A stretch of DNA of 64,000 nt from Setomelanomma holmii (lineage: Eukaryota > Ascomycota > Dothideomycetes > Pleosporales > Phaeosphaeriaceae): contig ML978159.1 in the NCBI GenBank assembly GCA_010015745.1, positions 62,001 through 126,000 of the forward strand, written 5' to 3'. Both the position numbers and the translations under genes were made by a program. Below are positions 43,764 through 56,897 of this stretch, piece by piece. The notes below the pieces were generated by a model, which was given only the letters and a program-made list of their open reading frames with translations, did no database searches and had not been told where the DNA came from. Position 1 is the first letter of the stretch. Every line of letters starts with the position of its first letter.

Positions 43764-45070
43764 GATGGATGATATATGTGAGGTGTGATTGAATGTTTGT
43801 CGTGTGCTCGACGCGACGGACGCGTTGCGGGGTGAAAGCGACCGAGACCAGCAGAGGTTGAAGTGTGACTACTTCCTTTCGATAGTTGACGTCGATGCGA
43901 CAAGCTACTAGAGAATGAGAGCTTTCTTGCTCTTTCAAAATTATATCACGTTGCGACAGTTCATCTTCACAAAGCCAGCTGTCTAGCGGACCCTAGCACT
44001 TTCCCGCCCAAGCTCCAACATCCCAGCTGCACGTCATCCACCTTATGTCAGCGTGCACGCCCGCGCCTCGCGTTCATTTCCACTCTCCTCGCCCCTGCAC
44101 CCAAGCCACGTTGTGTCACGACTGCACGCAATAGTGGGGGAGGACCTGGCTCACGGACGCCTGAATTGACTTGCGCCGCGGCCGCCAATCGCACATCATT
44201 GCCACGATGACCTTGGCAGATAATGGCGATGTGCGGCCTTGGGCGTTACGGTTTCATGTTTTGTGCACGCCATTTGGAGAGTGGCAAGGGGCGGTGAAGA
44301 AAGGCCCGTGTTTAGCAGTGGAGTAATTATCGGTTCGAGGCTGAATGGCTGGCGGCACGGGCAATCGTCGGATGTTTGGTTTCCGGGTGAGGCTCTTGTT
44401 TCGAGTTAAAGGAATGTGGATTTGGGTCTGGCGCATCTGCCGCCCCAACGAGCATGGGGGTCGGGAAAAGAAGTCTAAGGCGTCGACAGAGTACTATACT
44501 GTTGTTGACAAGAAATGTTGTGAGCACAAGGTGGGCAAAATCGATGTGGTTGAGCATGTATATCGTTTGCTACGTCCATTGCGAAGCTGAAGGACTAGCC
44601 TCCAGCAGTGCGATCTTCTCCGACACATGTTACTTCCCTCGCCTTCCTTCCATCCTCCCCGACGACGTTGACCATGGTCGACTGCACTCTCGGTGCTTTG
44701 GTAAACATACAAGGAAAGAGGCACAAAGCCTATGTAGGTGACTGATGTCTGGTATCACAGATGCAAATAAGATAACCGCCAAACGCCAGAGGGTACGTCA
44801 TATGCTGTCGTGAAGCAAAAGCAGAATGAAAAAGTCCCAATTTGTGATGACTGGGCTGGAATGTCCTGATCGACGTTGAGATGGTAGTCGTACAACAGAA
44901 GGCGGTGTGATGTGACGCAAACGGCTGTCATTCGGATGTAGGCCCCGATGTGTTTGAGATACGTGTACAGATGTTGAGTACGACCGTCTCACCTGCAGCT
45001 AGATGCAGGTGGAAGTGAGTGTGTCACTCAACGTCGATGGTGGTCAAGCGAACTTTGACGGGAGAGGCGG
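43764..45070. other. 1.3-kb intergenic region
   Basis: Promoter side of APQ12 and 3' flank of the next gene. Contains GC-rich motifs around 44175-44190 but no gene, TE or RNA that I can support. Confidence 0.5.
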
Positions 45071-45649
45071 TCATATCCAACGGTCGTTTCCTTTCTGGTG
45101 TGTGCCATATTGGGAGTTGAGCTCGAATCTGAATGCCGATGCTTCGGAGACTGAAGGATAGTGTATTAAAGGTTGCGATCTGCGCGAGGACGTTGACCCT
45201 CGATGGAATTCGCTGCTTGGTGAAGTAGGTGAGTAAGGTGTGGGCGGTCGGTCGGCAATGGATGAAGCGACACTCGACTTTCTCCTTACTCGTTCTGGTT
45301 TTCGTACTGAGCTTGATGGTGATCGGAGGACAGGTGCAAGGTCCACTGGTGAGGGCGTTCGCGGTGCATCGTACGTGTGAAGTTCTTTCTCGAACATGGT
45401 TGGTGAGATGCGATCTCGAGTGACGACAGGACGAATGCCGTACTTCTCTGGTCGCTGTGTGTATTGACTGGGACGTCGCCATGATTCGAATTCCGCATCG
45501 TCCAGAGGTGTGACTGCTCGTAATGAGAAGCCTCGAACCCTTCTCTTATTCCGCTTCCAACAAAAGAGTACTGCAACAGCTACTGCAAGAAGGACGAGCG
45601 TCCCGAGGACGGCACCGAGAATGATCCAGACCTTGGTTTCCTGCTCCAT
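45071..45649 (-). CDS. single-pass membrane hypothetical protein
   Basis: A single-exon 192-aa frame. A short N-terminus (MEQETK) precedes one strong transmembrane segment (residues 7-30, VWIILGAVLGTLVLLAVAVA), followed by WKRNKRR, which orients the rest to the cytosol. The cytosolic part carries RAVTPLDDAEFESWRRPSQY and RPEKYGIRPV, blocks that look conserved and may bind a partner, then a Ser/Pro-rich basic tail with likely phosphorylation sites (RRKSSVASS, TPYSPTSPSS). There is no cleavable signal peptide beyond the anchor. I infer a plasma-membrane or ER single-pass protein of unknown function. A long gene-poor region lies upstream. Confidence 0.75.
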   Translation of the reverse strand: MEQETKVWIILGAVLGTLVLLAVAVAVLFCWKRNKRRVRGFSLRAVTPLDDAEFESWRRPSQYTQRPEKYGIRPVVTRDRISPTMFEKELHTYDAPRTPSPVDLAPVLRSPSSSVRKPERVRRKSSVASSIADRPPTPYSPTSPSSEFHRGSTSSRRSQPLIHYPSVSEASAFRFELNSQYGTHQKGNDRWI

Positions 45650-48600
45650 TGTGTGAGGTAGGAGTTTTCGATCGGTGCTTGGTCAAGTGATGGCGGCTGG
45701 GGTCTTGGTATTGTCGAGATGTTTCAAAAACCGAGCCTGGGTATGCTCAAGAATCCAGTGAGAGACGAGAAGGCTGATTGATGAGTCTGGTCCAGGTCAC
45801 GAACGTGCAGCCTGTAGGAGGAAGTTGGCAAGGCTCCAGGTGGCAACGAGAAGGAATGAATGATTGCTATCCAAGCATAACCATGGTGGACCGCAGTAGC
45901 AATCGGACTGAATCGACCGAAGAAACGATGATTGTCTGGGCCTACTGCTGAGAGCAACCTGGAAGGGCAGATACGGGTAAAGTACTGCGGGCCTGGCGGA
46001 GGGGTCGACAGAGCAGAGACCTGGTCATGCGTGTCGCCTCGCTCCACAATGACCCAGGACGGTAGTGATGGTATGTAATTAGCGAAACGAGACCAGACGG
46101 ACAAAGAGTAGTGGTTCGGTAGCACGCTGTGGAGGCGCACCGAACAAGAGGAGACTTGCGGCTTATAGAGACGGACAAGCTTGGCTTGAGGTGAGGCGAC
46201 ATGCAGGTACAAGTGCGTACCTCTGATGGTGGGCAGCAAAGTATACTAGTAGGAAGAGGCGCTGAAATATCGGTGAGCAGTGCACTAGAGACCATCCATG
46301 ATGGTGCTAATTTGGACAACCTTGGAACCACCCCGCCGTTGGAATCAAACATGGCGCAAGTCCACGATAGGCAGTCTGCGCCGTGGCTTCTGCGTACCAC
46401 TGCAGGGGCTTGTCACTCCCGTCCATTGTGCTGTTCGACGCTGCCAGGCACTGAACGACGTGGCGTCGTTAAGGTCAGCAAAATGGCGACCGGGACAGCG
46501 CATCAAGCCTTTCGGGCGCATTCAGGGGCACACCATGAGAAAGTGCATCGCGAGATCGGTGACTCGCTGCGGAGAGCTGCAGAGCAAGCGGGGTGCGCGC
46601 GCACGCCGTTGTGATTTCTTTTGGGAATTTCTCCTTGCTTATCCAGACATGTCGAACCAACTGAGACAAGCAGAACGCACTGATTGCGGACAGGAGTGTG
46701 TGCCTGGCGGTTTGTTCGCTTCGGGTGAGCACTGACACGACATCGATCTACCAAATCGGGCTAGTCCCAGTTGAGATGGCGGTTCACTTTAGCACTGACC
46801 AATCTCGACCCTTTAATAGCGGGCTCTAGGTGCGTCCCGCACGATAGCTTCCCTATCTTAGCCCATCCATCGCGGAGCAGCACCGACTCTCGGCTGGTTC
46901 TCGTTACTGCGCTGAATCGAGCGCAACATTCTTACAAGCACATCCAACTCACTCATACAGGGCCAAGATCCAGCGCAAGGAGGGTGCCGCGCAATCACGA
47001 TCTAGAGCACAGCGGCAGTCGACGATGCGGTACTGGCAGCCGAGTGTTCCTGGCTAACGCGCAGCAAACCCTGCTATCAACGGCTTGCTCATGCAGGAAA
47101 CCAGACAACAGAGTCAGGACGCACTGACATGTTCCAGGTCTTAGTGGGTTGCTTGGTCAGTAGTCTGCCAGGTCATCCACTACTGACTGCATTCTGTATG
47201 CTACACAATGGGGCCGTATCTGGGCCATATTTCTCTGGTAGCCAATTGCGACGGAAAATCCACTATTTACTTACGGCTGCATCTCGACATGAAACGCATA
47301 GGAATGCACATGGTACTGGCTCGATGACGACTTCAACGCTGCCACTACTGCCGACTATCGACAGCAACACCGTCGATTGTTTTTCGTCCTTTTCTTCCAT
47401 TATGCGACTAGTCACCGCTTAGCTTTTCACCGAGTCTCCACTCCTCTCGATCCTTGTCGATACCACTAGCCACATCTCGAAAATCTTCCGACACGCATCT
47501 TGCACTCACAGAGCCTGGCCGCGCCATCCATCACAATGACATTGTGTCTCAAGTCAGGGCGCGCATTTAGTCTCTTCAAGCCTCAAGCACCTACAGCACA
47601 GGGCGAACATATTCTGTCTCATTGCCTTCCTTTCCTGTTAGATTCGAATGATGACTTGCAAACTTTGCTCTCCAAGAAAGTTCGTGGCCAAGGTCACGAT
47701 CTACGCACCGTCCCGTAACCGAGATTTGAGAGTGCTGCAGGCCTTGACGAAAGAGGCAGTGATGTTTGTCCATGACACGCAACCATGGCCATCGCTAAAA
47801 CGCTATCCACAGGTCGAAAAGACGTTAAGCGGCGGCCAGACCACGATGATGGTATCACATCGTGACCTCGTTGTTAGAGCATTCAAATGAAGAAATCCTT
47901 GGGTCAAGGGTTCGATGAGGAGCCCGCCTTTGCCGCTGATTCCGTGAGGTCCCGTTCTTGAATCAAAGCTCGAAACTTTGACCGGCTAAAGTGCGCAACG
48001 GCACGTGGACTGATCTCCAACGCCACCCAAGTGAGACTTGCCCCAGAGAGACGCACTTGGTGCGTGTCGCATTCGTATGGGGGGCGAAATACGAAGAATC
48101 CCTCTTGAGGAGTGCACATCGAAGCTGCACCCGCTGCTGAGAGCAATTAGAAGTTGAAGGCTAGATTCGAGGAGACTGGAAGGCTTTCTTTCCGTGCTGT
48201 CGTCAGATGGACGAATGTAGCAGGTGTCAAGACCATCTGCGCAGAACATGCGTCAATGAAAGAATGTTCCGGCCAATCAGGTGCTGTATGTGGCATACCA
48301 GCTCTTGCGAACCAGCTTCAGCTTCAACGCCATATCGGGATCTTGTGCGACCTTGGAAGCAACGACGCCTCTTTCCGACCTGCTTGGGATCCAAGGCCGA
48401 AAGCAAGAATGAAGGAGCCAGCATGAAAAGTCACCTCCGGGCTCTGCTTGGCAATTGGTCGGTATATTGGCTGCAATATCGACTCAGCGCGAACATCACG
48501 GAGATTTCATCCTCAGCGAGGCTGTGAGATCACCTATCAACTCTTCAAACGAGCAACACGCTGTCCGGCTCGAACCACTCCGCCCAAACTTTGAACATGC

Positions 48601-51047
48601 AATCCTCGTGAAACCCCCACGGCGTACCCTCTCATTCCGTCCGATATATGTCATCCTCGCTCTTAACAGACCTCATGCCTGGCACGAGCAAGTCGACATG
48701 ATCCCAAGCGCTGCAGACTTGCCGAAGGGCGGCGCGTCCTTCTACCGATCCTGACGCATAGTGGTGCAAATATCGATTATCGGCAACTGCCATGGGTTTC
48801 TGACTTGGCCATGATGAGCGGAAGATGTCGGACTCGGTGGTCAGCAGGACAGTTCGCAGCTGCTGAACGGTACCGCTTGCGCGCATGCACCATTCGTTCC
48901 ATGGTTCAGGTGCCTACCCACCGCAGCTCTCTTTTGGACGCCGATGTCACGAAAGCATCTCTGCATGTCATTCCAATTGTACTCGCAGCACTATGGAAGA
49001 TGCCACGAAGCTAGCATAATTTGCGCAGTCCTCTCATCTTGAGACGTACTTCATCTCTGCAAAATTCATCCCGCCTACTCGGAAGTGCGGTCGGCACTGG
49101 GTCGGAATATTGCTCCATATATCCTATCGTCGCAACCGATGCCGCTTCTGTCTGCAGGTGTGCTGCAACTACGCGCCTTAATTTGCGCTGATAGAGCACC
49201 GAAACGCAACCGCATGTGGACAATTAACTCACATTATCACGAGTAACAATTTTACTCTGAGATGCGACTCAAGACAGCAACAATAGGATCGTCCACCCCA
49301 TCAATTCCTACACAAATGAGTCGCAGCACAGTTGATCCCTGCGGCTCTACGGACCTAACGAATCACATCTCCGGAATGCCTTCACAACGTTCGCACTAGC
49401 CGGTCAACACGCGTTCTACCCATCATACAAACTTACCACCCCTCCAGGTCTCCTCTCTCCCTTTGCGTTCACCGCAGACCGGCGTCGCTTGTACCCGTCC
49501 AACAGCGACGATCAGCCAAACATTTGTCACTTGCGTGCACCTGCTTTCCTGCTTTGCCCACCACCGACATAAACTTCACGCTACACGCCTAGTCCCACAT
49601 CTGTACCAAACTACTGCACACCCTGCTCCTTCACAATAGAATTACAGAACCGGCGCATGCGAGATCGCGCGCGCAACGCAGGTTCTCCATAGCAAAAAAG
49701 CAGGTTTGCAAAAGCCCCCTGATCGCATCGGCTCGCGCTGCCGAGACGGAGGTGCTCCGGTGCTTCTGGGAGCTTGACGAACGATCCTCCTGTCTTGATT
49801 TGCAGTGACTGCGAAGACTAAACTCCGATGCAGCGGATCCGACCTCGATGCAAATGTCACTAAGACTGTGTATTGGGACTAAGTGCTTTTCGAGAAACTA
49901 TGCCGAGATGATGGCGGACGCGAGCGGTCCGTTGCACAGTTAAAGTTAAGAAAGTTATAGGCGGTGCTTTCAAGTGTACTCCGTGAAGATATCTAGATTA
50001 TGCCGAAAGCAACATATGCACCATCAGTAATCACTCTGTGGACCGCGGCGGCTGAGCATAACAAGTGTACTCCGTGAAGATATCTAGATTATGCCGAAAG
50101 CAACATATGCACCATCAGTAATCACTCTGTGGACCACGGCGGCTGAGCATAACAAGTAGCTTGCAATCGCAGCGCCTGACAGCTTTGTTGATGGTTGCAG
50201 AACTCAGGGGCACGGCCGCGCAGCTGGAGACGTTGCAAACCTTCTCGGCCATTGGCCGATCCGTGCTTGTGCGAACCATGACGCTCATAAAGGGTGTGGT
50301 GCTTTGGAGTGTTAAAGGCTGGCCGTGCATGCCGGAAGGTCGTTCAGCTTGGATTGCAAACAGGTATTTGTGATGAGAAATCAAGGTCGTTGTCTAGACA
50401 CACGGTGTTAATCCATGCTCAAATTCACTATGAATGAAAGGACGAGGCAAGTCAGCCAATGAGTATCGAGAAACATGCATCGTGATACAACGACTTCAAA
50501 ACATCTCAGCTCCCGACTTCTCCCAACGGCACGTCTCCGAGTGGTTCGCCACGGACATTAAGCATGTCTGCATCGGCCGGACACTCTTTCGAGGCAACGA
50601 CTACGCGACTACGAAGGTAGGGCTGAAACACTGCGATGCACTCATGGCGATCAGGCGTCCACGGTAAGCACTGCCAGAGCAGTGAGCACCGGCCGAACAA
50701 GATCGCGCTTGTGCCGATGCTCCAAGTTCCTTCATTTGGGCAGATGCGCCGAGTACAAAGCCAGATCGAGAGTATAAGATCGTAGAAGTCTGTATCGGGA
50801 AGGACGCATTGCTTTTGGGAAGGGGCTTGTGGTAAATGAGAAGGTTACGAAGGTATGGTAGACATGTGAATGCGATAATAATCATTTTGGTCTCTGAGCT
50901 ACGCATCGACCTGCTCATCCACAGGTTGGCCGCCATTGTGCGACCAGCGTCGTTGTGCCCGTATGAGATCAGTGCGACTGCTATTGAATAGATTTTGCTT
51001 CCTCCTATGCGCACCCAGTTGTTGCAGTGACATTAGCTTCCTACCGC
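45650..51047. other. 5.4-kb gene-poor region
   Basis: The longest unannotated stretch here. Many short frames exist (for example 46201-46614, 47500-47718, 50434-50667), but none shows a domain, signal peptide or splice pattern. A pyrimidine-rich tract at about 47360-47500 precedes an ATG at 47533 and could be a promoter of an unrecognised transcript. A 91-bp tandem duplication sits at 49971-50157. I found no TE ends, tRNA or rRNA. Confidence 0.45.
49971..50157. repeat. 91-bp tandem duplication
   Basis: Copies 49971-50061 and 50062-50152 are identical except for one base (CCGCGG against CCACGG), with five further bases of a third copy. Non-coding. The near-identity implies a recent event. Confidence 0.92.
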
Positions 51048-54000
51048 TTACACCAGCGTCAACCGCACCTTCCTCTTCCCGGTACTCTCCTCCATCTCGT
51101 CTGTGATCCTGACCCGTACCTTCTGAAACAGCTCGACTGTCCTCTTGACATCACCCTTGACACTCAAGACGTAGTTCTCGGGATCAAAGTCCGCCTCTGG
51201 CTCGGGCGTCGCAAGATCTCTCAGTCGTATCAGGCTTTCGATACCAAATCGCGGCACAAACACGACGAATCCATTCGAGAAGATCTTCATGATGAATCCG
51301 TCCTCTTGGATGTCCTTGCCCTTGAGCGCTTGACCAACGTAATACTCAATCGAAGCACGCCCCGCGTTTTGCGCATTCCGGTGGCGTACGTTGATATTCT
51401 TGCAGACTGCTTCAAGCTTCGCTTTCGATTGCAGACTGGGGTCAAGCTGCTCGTATTCGACAGCGGCAGCGAGCTGTCGATGTGCTTCGAGATCAGCATA
51501 GCGACGAATCGGTGAAGTGAAGTGCGTGTAGATCTCACTAGCGAGACCGTAATGTCTGAACTCTGGGTACGCTTGTGTGCCAGCACAGAAGTACTCGGCG
51601 GACATCATGCAACGTGTTGCCATGATGCGGACGAGGGTGTTGAAGAACGGATTGGTGGGCTCAACGCACGTGTCGAGCGAGTCGGCCAGAGCCTTTGAGC
51701 TGTCCGTCTTGAGCTCGAGACCCTTCTTGACCTTGAGCTGGTTCGCAAGTTCTTCGAAGTTCGTCTTTGGTGGCGGGGCGTGACGACGAAGTAATGCTGT
51801 CTGTGGGAAAGCTTCGTAGTTCTTTGCTGCAACACTGATGTTGGCGAGCAGCATGAATTCTTCAACAAGTGAATTGGTATCGAGCAGCTTCTTGGTTTGC
51901 ACATCGACTGGATCTGAAGTTTCTGACTCAGTCTGGACCTTGACCTCGGGAGAAGCGAGATTAAGAGCGCCTGCATCCATCCGCTTTTGCTTCAGCTTCT
52001 TCGAAAGCATCAGTAGAGTGCGCATTCCTTGGGTGAGGTCGTCTTGTTGTGACTTATCGTCGATGCGAATCTGGGCCTGTTCGTAGCTGAAGGCCTCTCT
52101 TGAGCGGATGACAGACTTGGTGAACTCTGAAGAGACAATGTCTGCGTCCGGTGTGATCTCCCACAGGACTGAAAATGCATAGCGTTCCACGTATGGCTTC
52201 AAAGAGCAGAGATCCGTTCCAAGAAGCATGGGAAGCATGTCGATACGCTTGTCAACGAGGTACACTGTTGTCCCGCGTTGACTGGCTTCCTTATCCATAG
52301 CGTTGTTGGGTTTGACGAAATGTGATACATCAGCGATATGCACTCCGACTGCAAAGTTACCATCAGGTAGCTTCTGCGCATGAAGAGCATCATCGATGTC
52401 AACACAACCAACAGGGTCGATACTGCAGACCAAAAGATCTCGCAGATCTCTTCGTCCTTTCCATCCTGAATCATTTAAGCTGGCTGGTACTTTCCAATCA
52501 TGTCCTTCAGCTGGTAGGCAATCGAGGACCGTCTTGGGGAATGGCTTGTATTGGACATCATATTCCAATAGCAGTGCCTCGGTCTCAGCACTTTTCGACT
52601 CCAGCTCGCCGAGCGATCGCACGAAATGACCAACAGGATATCTTGAGTCCTTATCCCAAGAGTCGATAGTGGCCAGGATGCGCTGTCCCAAGAGTTCGCC
52701 CGCTTGTCGCGTTCGTATTCTGATTTTGGGAATCCGTTTATCCATTGGTACCAGGAAAACTGTTTGTTGCTGTCTACTCGTTTTCGAGCTCGAACGCACT
52801 GAGTCGCGGTCAATGTGGCCAACGTATTGCCGCCAATTGCGCTTTGCGATGCCCACGATACGCGCAGTCGGCTGTGGCTTGCCTTCTGCGGTTTGTCCGT
52901 GAACGCGCTTGACTTCCTCTTGCAGAGCCTTCCTTTCCTTCTCGGAAATGACATTCTCTCCGTCCTCAGCCTCCGCGTTGTCGTTCTTGTTCAAAGTTTC
53001 TTCTTCGATGATCTTGGTTGATGGTGCTTTCCACTGGTCTTTAGGAAGCACCTCCACGACGACCACATCGCCAGAGACTGCTCGGTTGCTATTTTCTCGT
53101 CCCAGTATCAAAAGTGATTTGTCGAAAGCCGGCACATGCACGGATCCCTCCAGATAATTGTAAGTTGACACATTGAAAATGCCCTGATGCATGGTCCCAG
53201 CTTTGACGCCTGTCATCATTTTCGAAACAGAGTAGTGCTCTGAGTAGAACACTTCAGTCTTCTTCGACCTGACTTCTCGCTGCTCCTGTGCAGCACTCAT
53301 CATGTCTAGCAGCTCATCGGCATTCTCGAGACCATTGACGTATCCAGACACTAAAATTGTTAGCAGTGTCTGCCTTTCTTAACTAGTGATACTTACAGGT
53401 TGTCGCAGGAATGATCTCTGCGTTAGCTTTCCGCAGATTATCTCGGTCGTCAGTGATCATTACCACTGTCGGAACGCGCTTTTGCTTGTTGCTTCGTGCA
53501 GCGACCGCTTCTGCAATGTGATGGTTGTACCACTGCACGGCTTTCCGCACAGCTCGATCATTGCGGTCATTGATCGTCTCTCCAGCGTCCCGCTTGACAT
53601 GTGTCTCCTGGCGAAACTCGTTAAAGAATACATAGAAACGCTTGCTCTCGTTCTTCGTCAAGGTGATCAAACGATGGTATAGTGGTAATGAGCGGTTTTT
53701 GACCTCCTCAAGCACAGTCTGGAGCACTATCACGTCGTGGAATGCTGTTTCAACCTCGAACAAGTCCATTCCAGTCAGAAAAGCATTCGTATCTGGTACG
53801 AGATATTGGCCATTTGGGTAGTCCTGCGATCCAGCCGGTGTGTCTGACAGTACGAATGGTGATACTACGTTAATTAGCGTTGTTGTTGTGGTATGACCAG
53901 GGTCCTGAACCTTTCTTCGAATAGTCAGTCGGCGCGATTTCGAGACACGCTCTGCACAGATTCGAGGAGCACGGAATGTCTTGTCGAAGATATATTTCTC

Positions 54001-54112
54001 TGACGATTTTCTGGACCTTGCCACTTTTCGTGGACCGAACATAAACCTTACTAGACAGGTTCGATTGACCACGGTCGCCGGCTGTAGAGCGTTTGAGACT
54101 GAAGTACTCCAT
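51048..54112 (-). CDS. DIS3: exosome catalytic subunit Dis3/Rrp44
   Basis: Exons 54112-53911, 53864-53397 and 53350-51048 give 990 aa. The N-terminal Cys motif (CSSNLCRAC) is followed by a PIN endonuclease domain (VPDTNAFLTGMDLFE, FNEFRQET, MITDDRDNLRKA), two cold-shock domains, the RNB 3'-5' exonuclease domain and a C-terminal S1 domain. RNB active-site acids are D535, D541, D543 and D544 in IDPVGCVDIDDALHA. With the core exosome it degrades and processes rRNA, snoRNA and mRNA in nucleus and cytoplasm. Intron 1 (46 nt) uses an unusual GTTCAG donor, inferred from the need to join YSKK to VSPFVLSD; the intron 2 donor is GTAAGT. Confidence 0.95.
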
Positions 54113-54389
54113 GCTGCGATGCCTGAACGGCGAGATTAGGATTGTTGTTGTGGTGCTTGATGACTTCGTGATTGTTCGCGAAGATGGCAATTTGATGCCA
54201 AGACATAGTGAACTAATACTAATATGTGCTAGCGTGCTTCGAAGCTTGAGCCAGATGACGGAGGTTGGAGCTTGGTGTGGGCCGCGATAGCATCAGAAGC
54301 ACAACACCACAGCTTCAATACCGCCCGCCTCACTCCCGAAGAGTGCCACTAGTCGCACCTTAGACAGGCACCGGCTACGCTCTGCCAAG
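54113..54389. promoter_or_regulatory. shared divergent promoter (DIS3 / VMA13)
   Basis: 277 bp between two divergent ATGs of housekeeping genes. Both promoters must lie here. No TATA box seen, as expected for such genes. Confidence 0.6.
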
Positions 54390-55938
54390 ATGTCGACAGA
54401 AGCTAACTCATTTCTTGCCTCGATCCAGAACAACATCCGCGGCAGACCAATATCATGGGAAGGCGCAGTGCGGGCCAAGACCATCACGGACGCAGACCTC
54501 AAGAAGATCAAGTCAATTGACAAGGTCAGGAAAGAGCAAAGAAAGCAGACAATAGAGAGCGATGTGGATAGCTTCGTAACATTGCTGCTCGGCGGAAACG
54601 ATTCGCAGAGTATCTTCGAGGCGGCAGCGAAACGGCAGGACATCATTCACTACATGCTGGTGTTATTGAGTGACATGATTGAAGGTGGGCAACAACGAGA
54701 CTCATGCAGTGGAGTGTGGAGGTCTGACTCAGCGACAGATATTCCCGCGCTCACAGCAGCCCTCGTCCAACATCCAGCCCCCTACAAGCCTTTCTTACCG
54801 CTACTCAAGAACAGCGATGATCCCGTTCCCCTCCTGACATCGATCGTTCTCACCGGATTACTATCATACGCCGTCTCGCAGCCTTCGAAGAACACGACGC
54901 AAATCGACGATGCTCTGGTGCAGCTCTTCAGCTATCTGTCTACCCTCGCCAAGTCCTCAGATGCAGCGCTACAAGACGTAGCCGTCCGCTTCTACTCAGC
55001 TGTTCTGCGCAGCAGCAAGTCTAGGCGTATATTCTGGACGCAGAGGAAGGAGACTCTGAATCCTCTTTTCGACATTCTGCGAGCCGCGGTGGGTAGCGCA
55101 AAGGACACTGATTCGACACTCTACGGCAGCAACAGCATTCGGAGTGTAGAGGGAAGTCTTGCTGGCGGGGTTGGGCTGCAGCTCCTATACCACGTCCTGC
55201 TCGTCATTTGGCAGCTCAGCTTTGAGGGCGAGGTTGTGGGTGAAGGGTTGCAAGAGTGCGTGTTTGTCTCTTGTGCGAAAATTGCTCGAGCTAACAGACA
55301 GCAGAGACCAGGACATTGTCATCCTATACGCCCAGCTCCTCCGCGTATCGCCCAAGGAGAAGACGACACGACTACTGCTCTCCACATTGGTAAACCTCTT
55401 GACCACGAACCGCGACACGCTCCTACCAACTGCAGTCCTTGCGCGCCTACCCTCTCTGCTCAACAGCTTAAAGTCGCGGCATCTTACGGACGAAGATGCG
55501 CTGGAAGATCTACAGTCTTTGAACGATTTGCTAGAAGACTACACGAAGACGCAGACTACATTCGACGAGTATGCTGCTGAGCTGCACTCGGGCCATCTTC
55601 GCTGGTCACCACCTCATCGTAACCCCGGCTTCTGGACAGAGAACGCACGGCGCATCCTCGAAGAAAACAAGGGCGAGCTACCACGAAAGCTTGCAGAGAT
55701 ATTGTCAAAGCCTTGGGACAATGACAAGCAGGTACTGGCTATTGGCTGCAACGACGTTGCGTGCCTCGTGAAAGAAGTCCCGGAGAAAAGACAACAACTC
55801 GAAAAGCTGGGGCTCAAGGGCAGGGTCATGGAGCTTATGCAGGAGGCAGACGAGAGCGTGCGGTGGGAGAGCTTGAGGGCTGTCGGCGAATGGTTGCGAT
55901 ACAGCTTCGAGTCCAAGAGTAATCTACCGATCAGGTGA
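54390..55938 (+). CDS. VMA13: V-type ATPase subunit H
   Basis: Exons 54390-54684, 54739-55255 and 55305-55938 give 481 aa. The protein is all-helical and HEAT/ARM-like. Family blocks include RPISWEGAVRAKTI near the start, KEKTTRLLLSTLVNLL in the middle, and TKTQTTFDEYAAELHSGHLR and HRNPGFWTENARRI near the end, closing with ESLRAVGEWLRYSF. Subunit H of the V1 sector stabilises V1-Vo and blocks ATP hydrolysis by free V1; it acts at the vacuole and endosomes. Splice sites were placed by frame: IE|DIPALT (intron 1) and LQ-E|DQDIVILY (intron 2). Confidence 0.95.
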
Positions 55939-56897
55939 GGTTGTTGCAATGACTATGTTCACGTTTGCAGCCGTTAGCTCGTCCAGCGTCTGAGTCGGAC
56001 TCGACCGTTTGACTATCTCATCAATGCTCGCAGTAAAGGTTGTTGGTTGACAGGGAGCACCAAGATGCTTCAGTACATTGCCCGACCCAAGTCTGTACAT
56101 CACGTTAATTGCATGAGAGCATGCAGAATCTCACATACATCTTTCGTCACCCCCTGTGCCGCGATCCTTCTAGCACCACATGCGCCATGATATGCAACGA
56201 GTTAATATCCAATCCAATATAGCATATCGGATTCGATAATCTTGTATCCCTGTCCTCGGATTGCACCTCGCATTCGTGTTCGACAGCACTCTATGTGATC
56301 GACATAAGCAAAGCCTAGGCTAGGCACATTTCCCGATGCGATGTGATCAGATTCTTCTCTTGCATGCTGAGGGATACACTATATTGTCGGATGCGCGAGT
56401 GCTTTCAGCCCGCTGCCAACTACGATATAGCTCTGCACCAACGATCAATACACTAGAGCAATATCTCGGCCATGACGATCCAAGGATCGACGATCAGAGT
56501 GCAAAGCCTGAGACCCTTCAGCGAGGTACCATGGCTTGTGCACTTTGCCCTGACATGTATCGCGTCACGGCTGATAGTCTGCGGGGTTGACTAGTTACAC
56601 GACCTCGGCGATCGAGACATCGAAGGCTTACATGCACTATAGGGACAGAATGAGGTCCCGATCGTAGGGTCTCGAATAGATGTCGCGGCTTAGCAACGGA
56701 ATACTGATACCTCGGATGTATCCGGCCAATGGCCTGATTATGGGAAACTGCCTTCGAAGAAGTTTAGATTCGAGCTTGACTTTGGGTCGAGTGCAAACTC
56801 GTATGGTAATGAAAGCCCTAGTTGTCTGAAGACCTCACAATAGCAAGGTGAGATCAAGAAATAAGAACTAACGTGTTATCATAATTTTTCATACCCT
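55939..56897. other. intergenic, convergent 3' ends
   Basis: About 960 bp between the 3' ends of VMA13 and the first MFS gene. Nothing recognised. Confidence 0.55.

Noticed and set aside
47905..47930. tRNA B-box-like GGTTCGAT
   Set aside because: No matching A box or cloverleaf around it.
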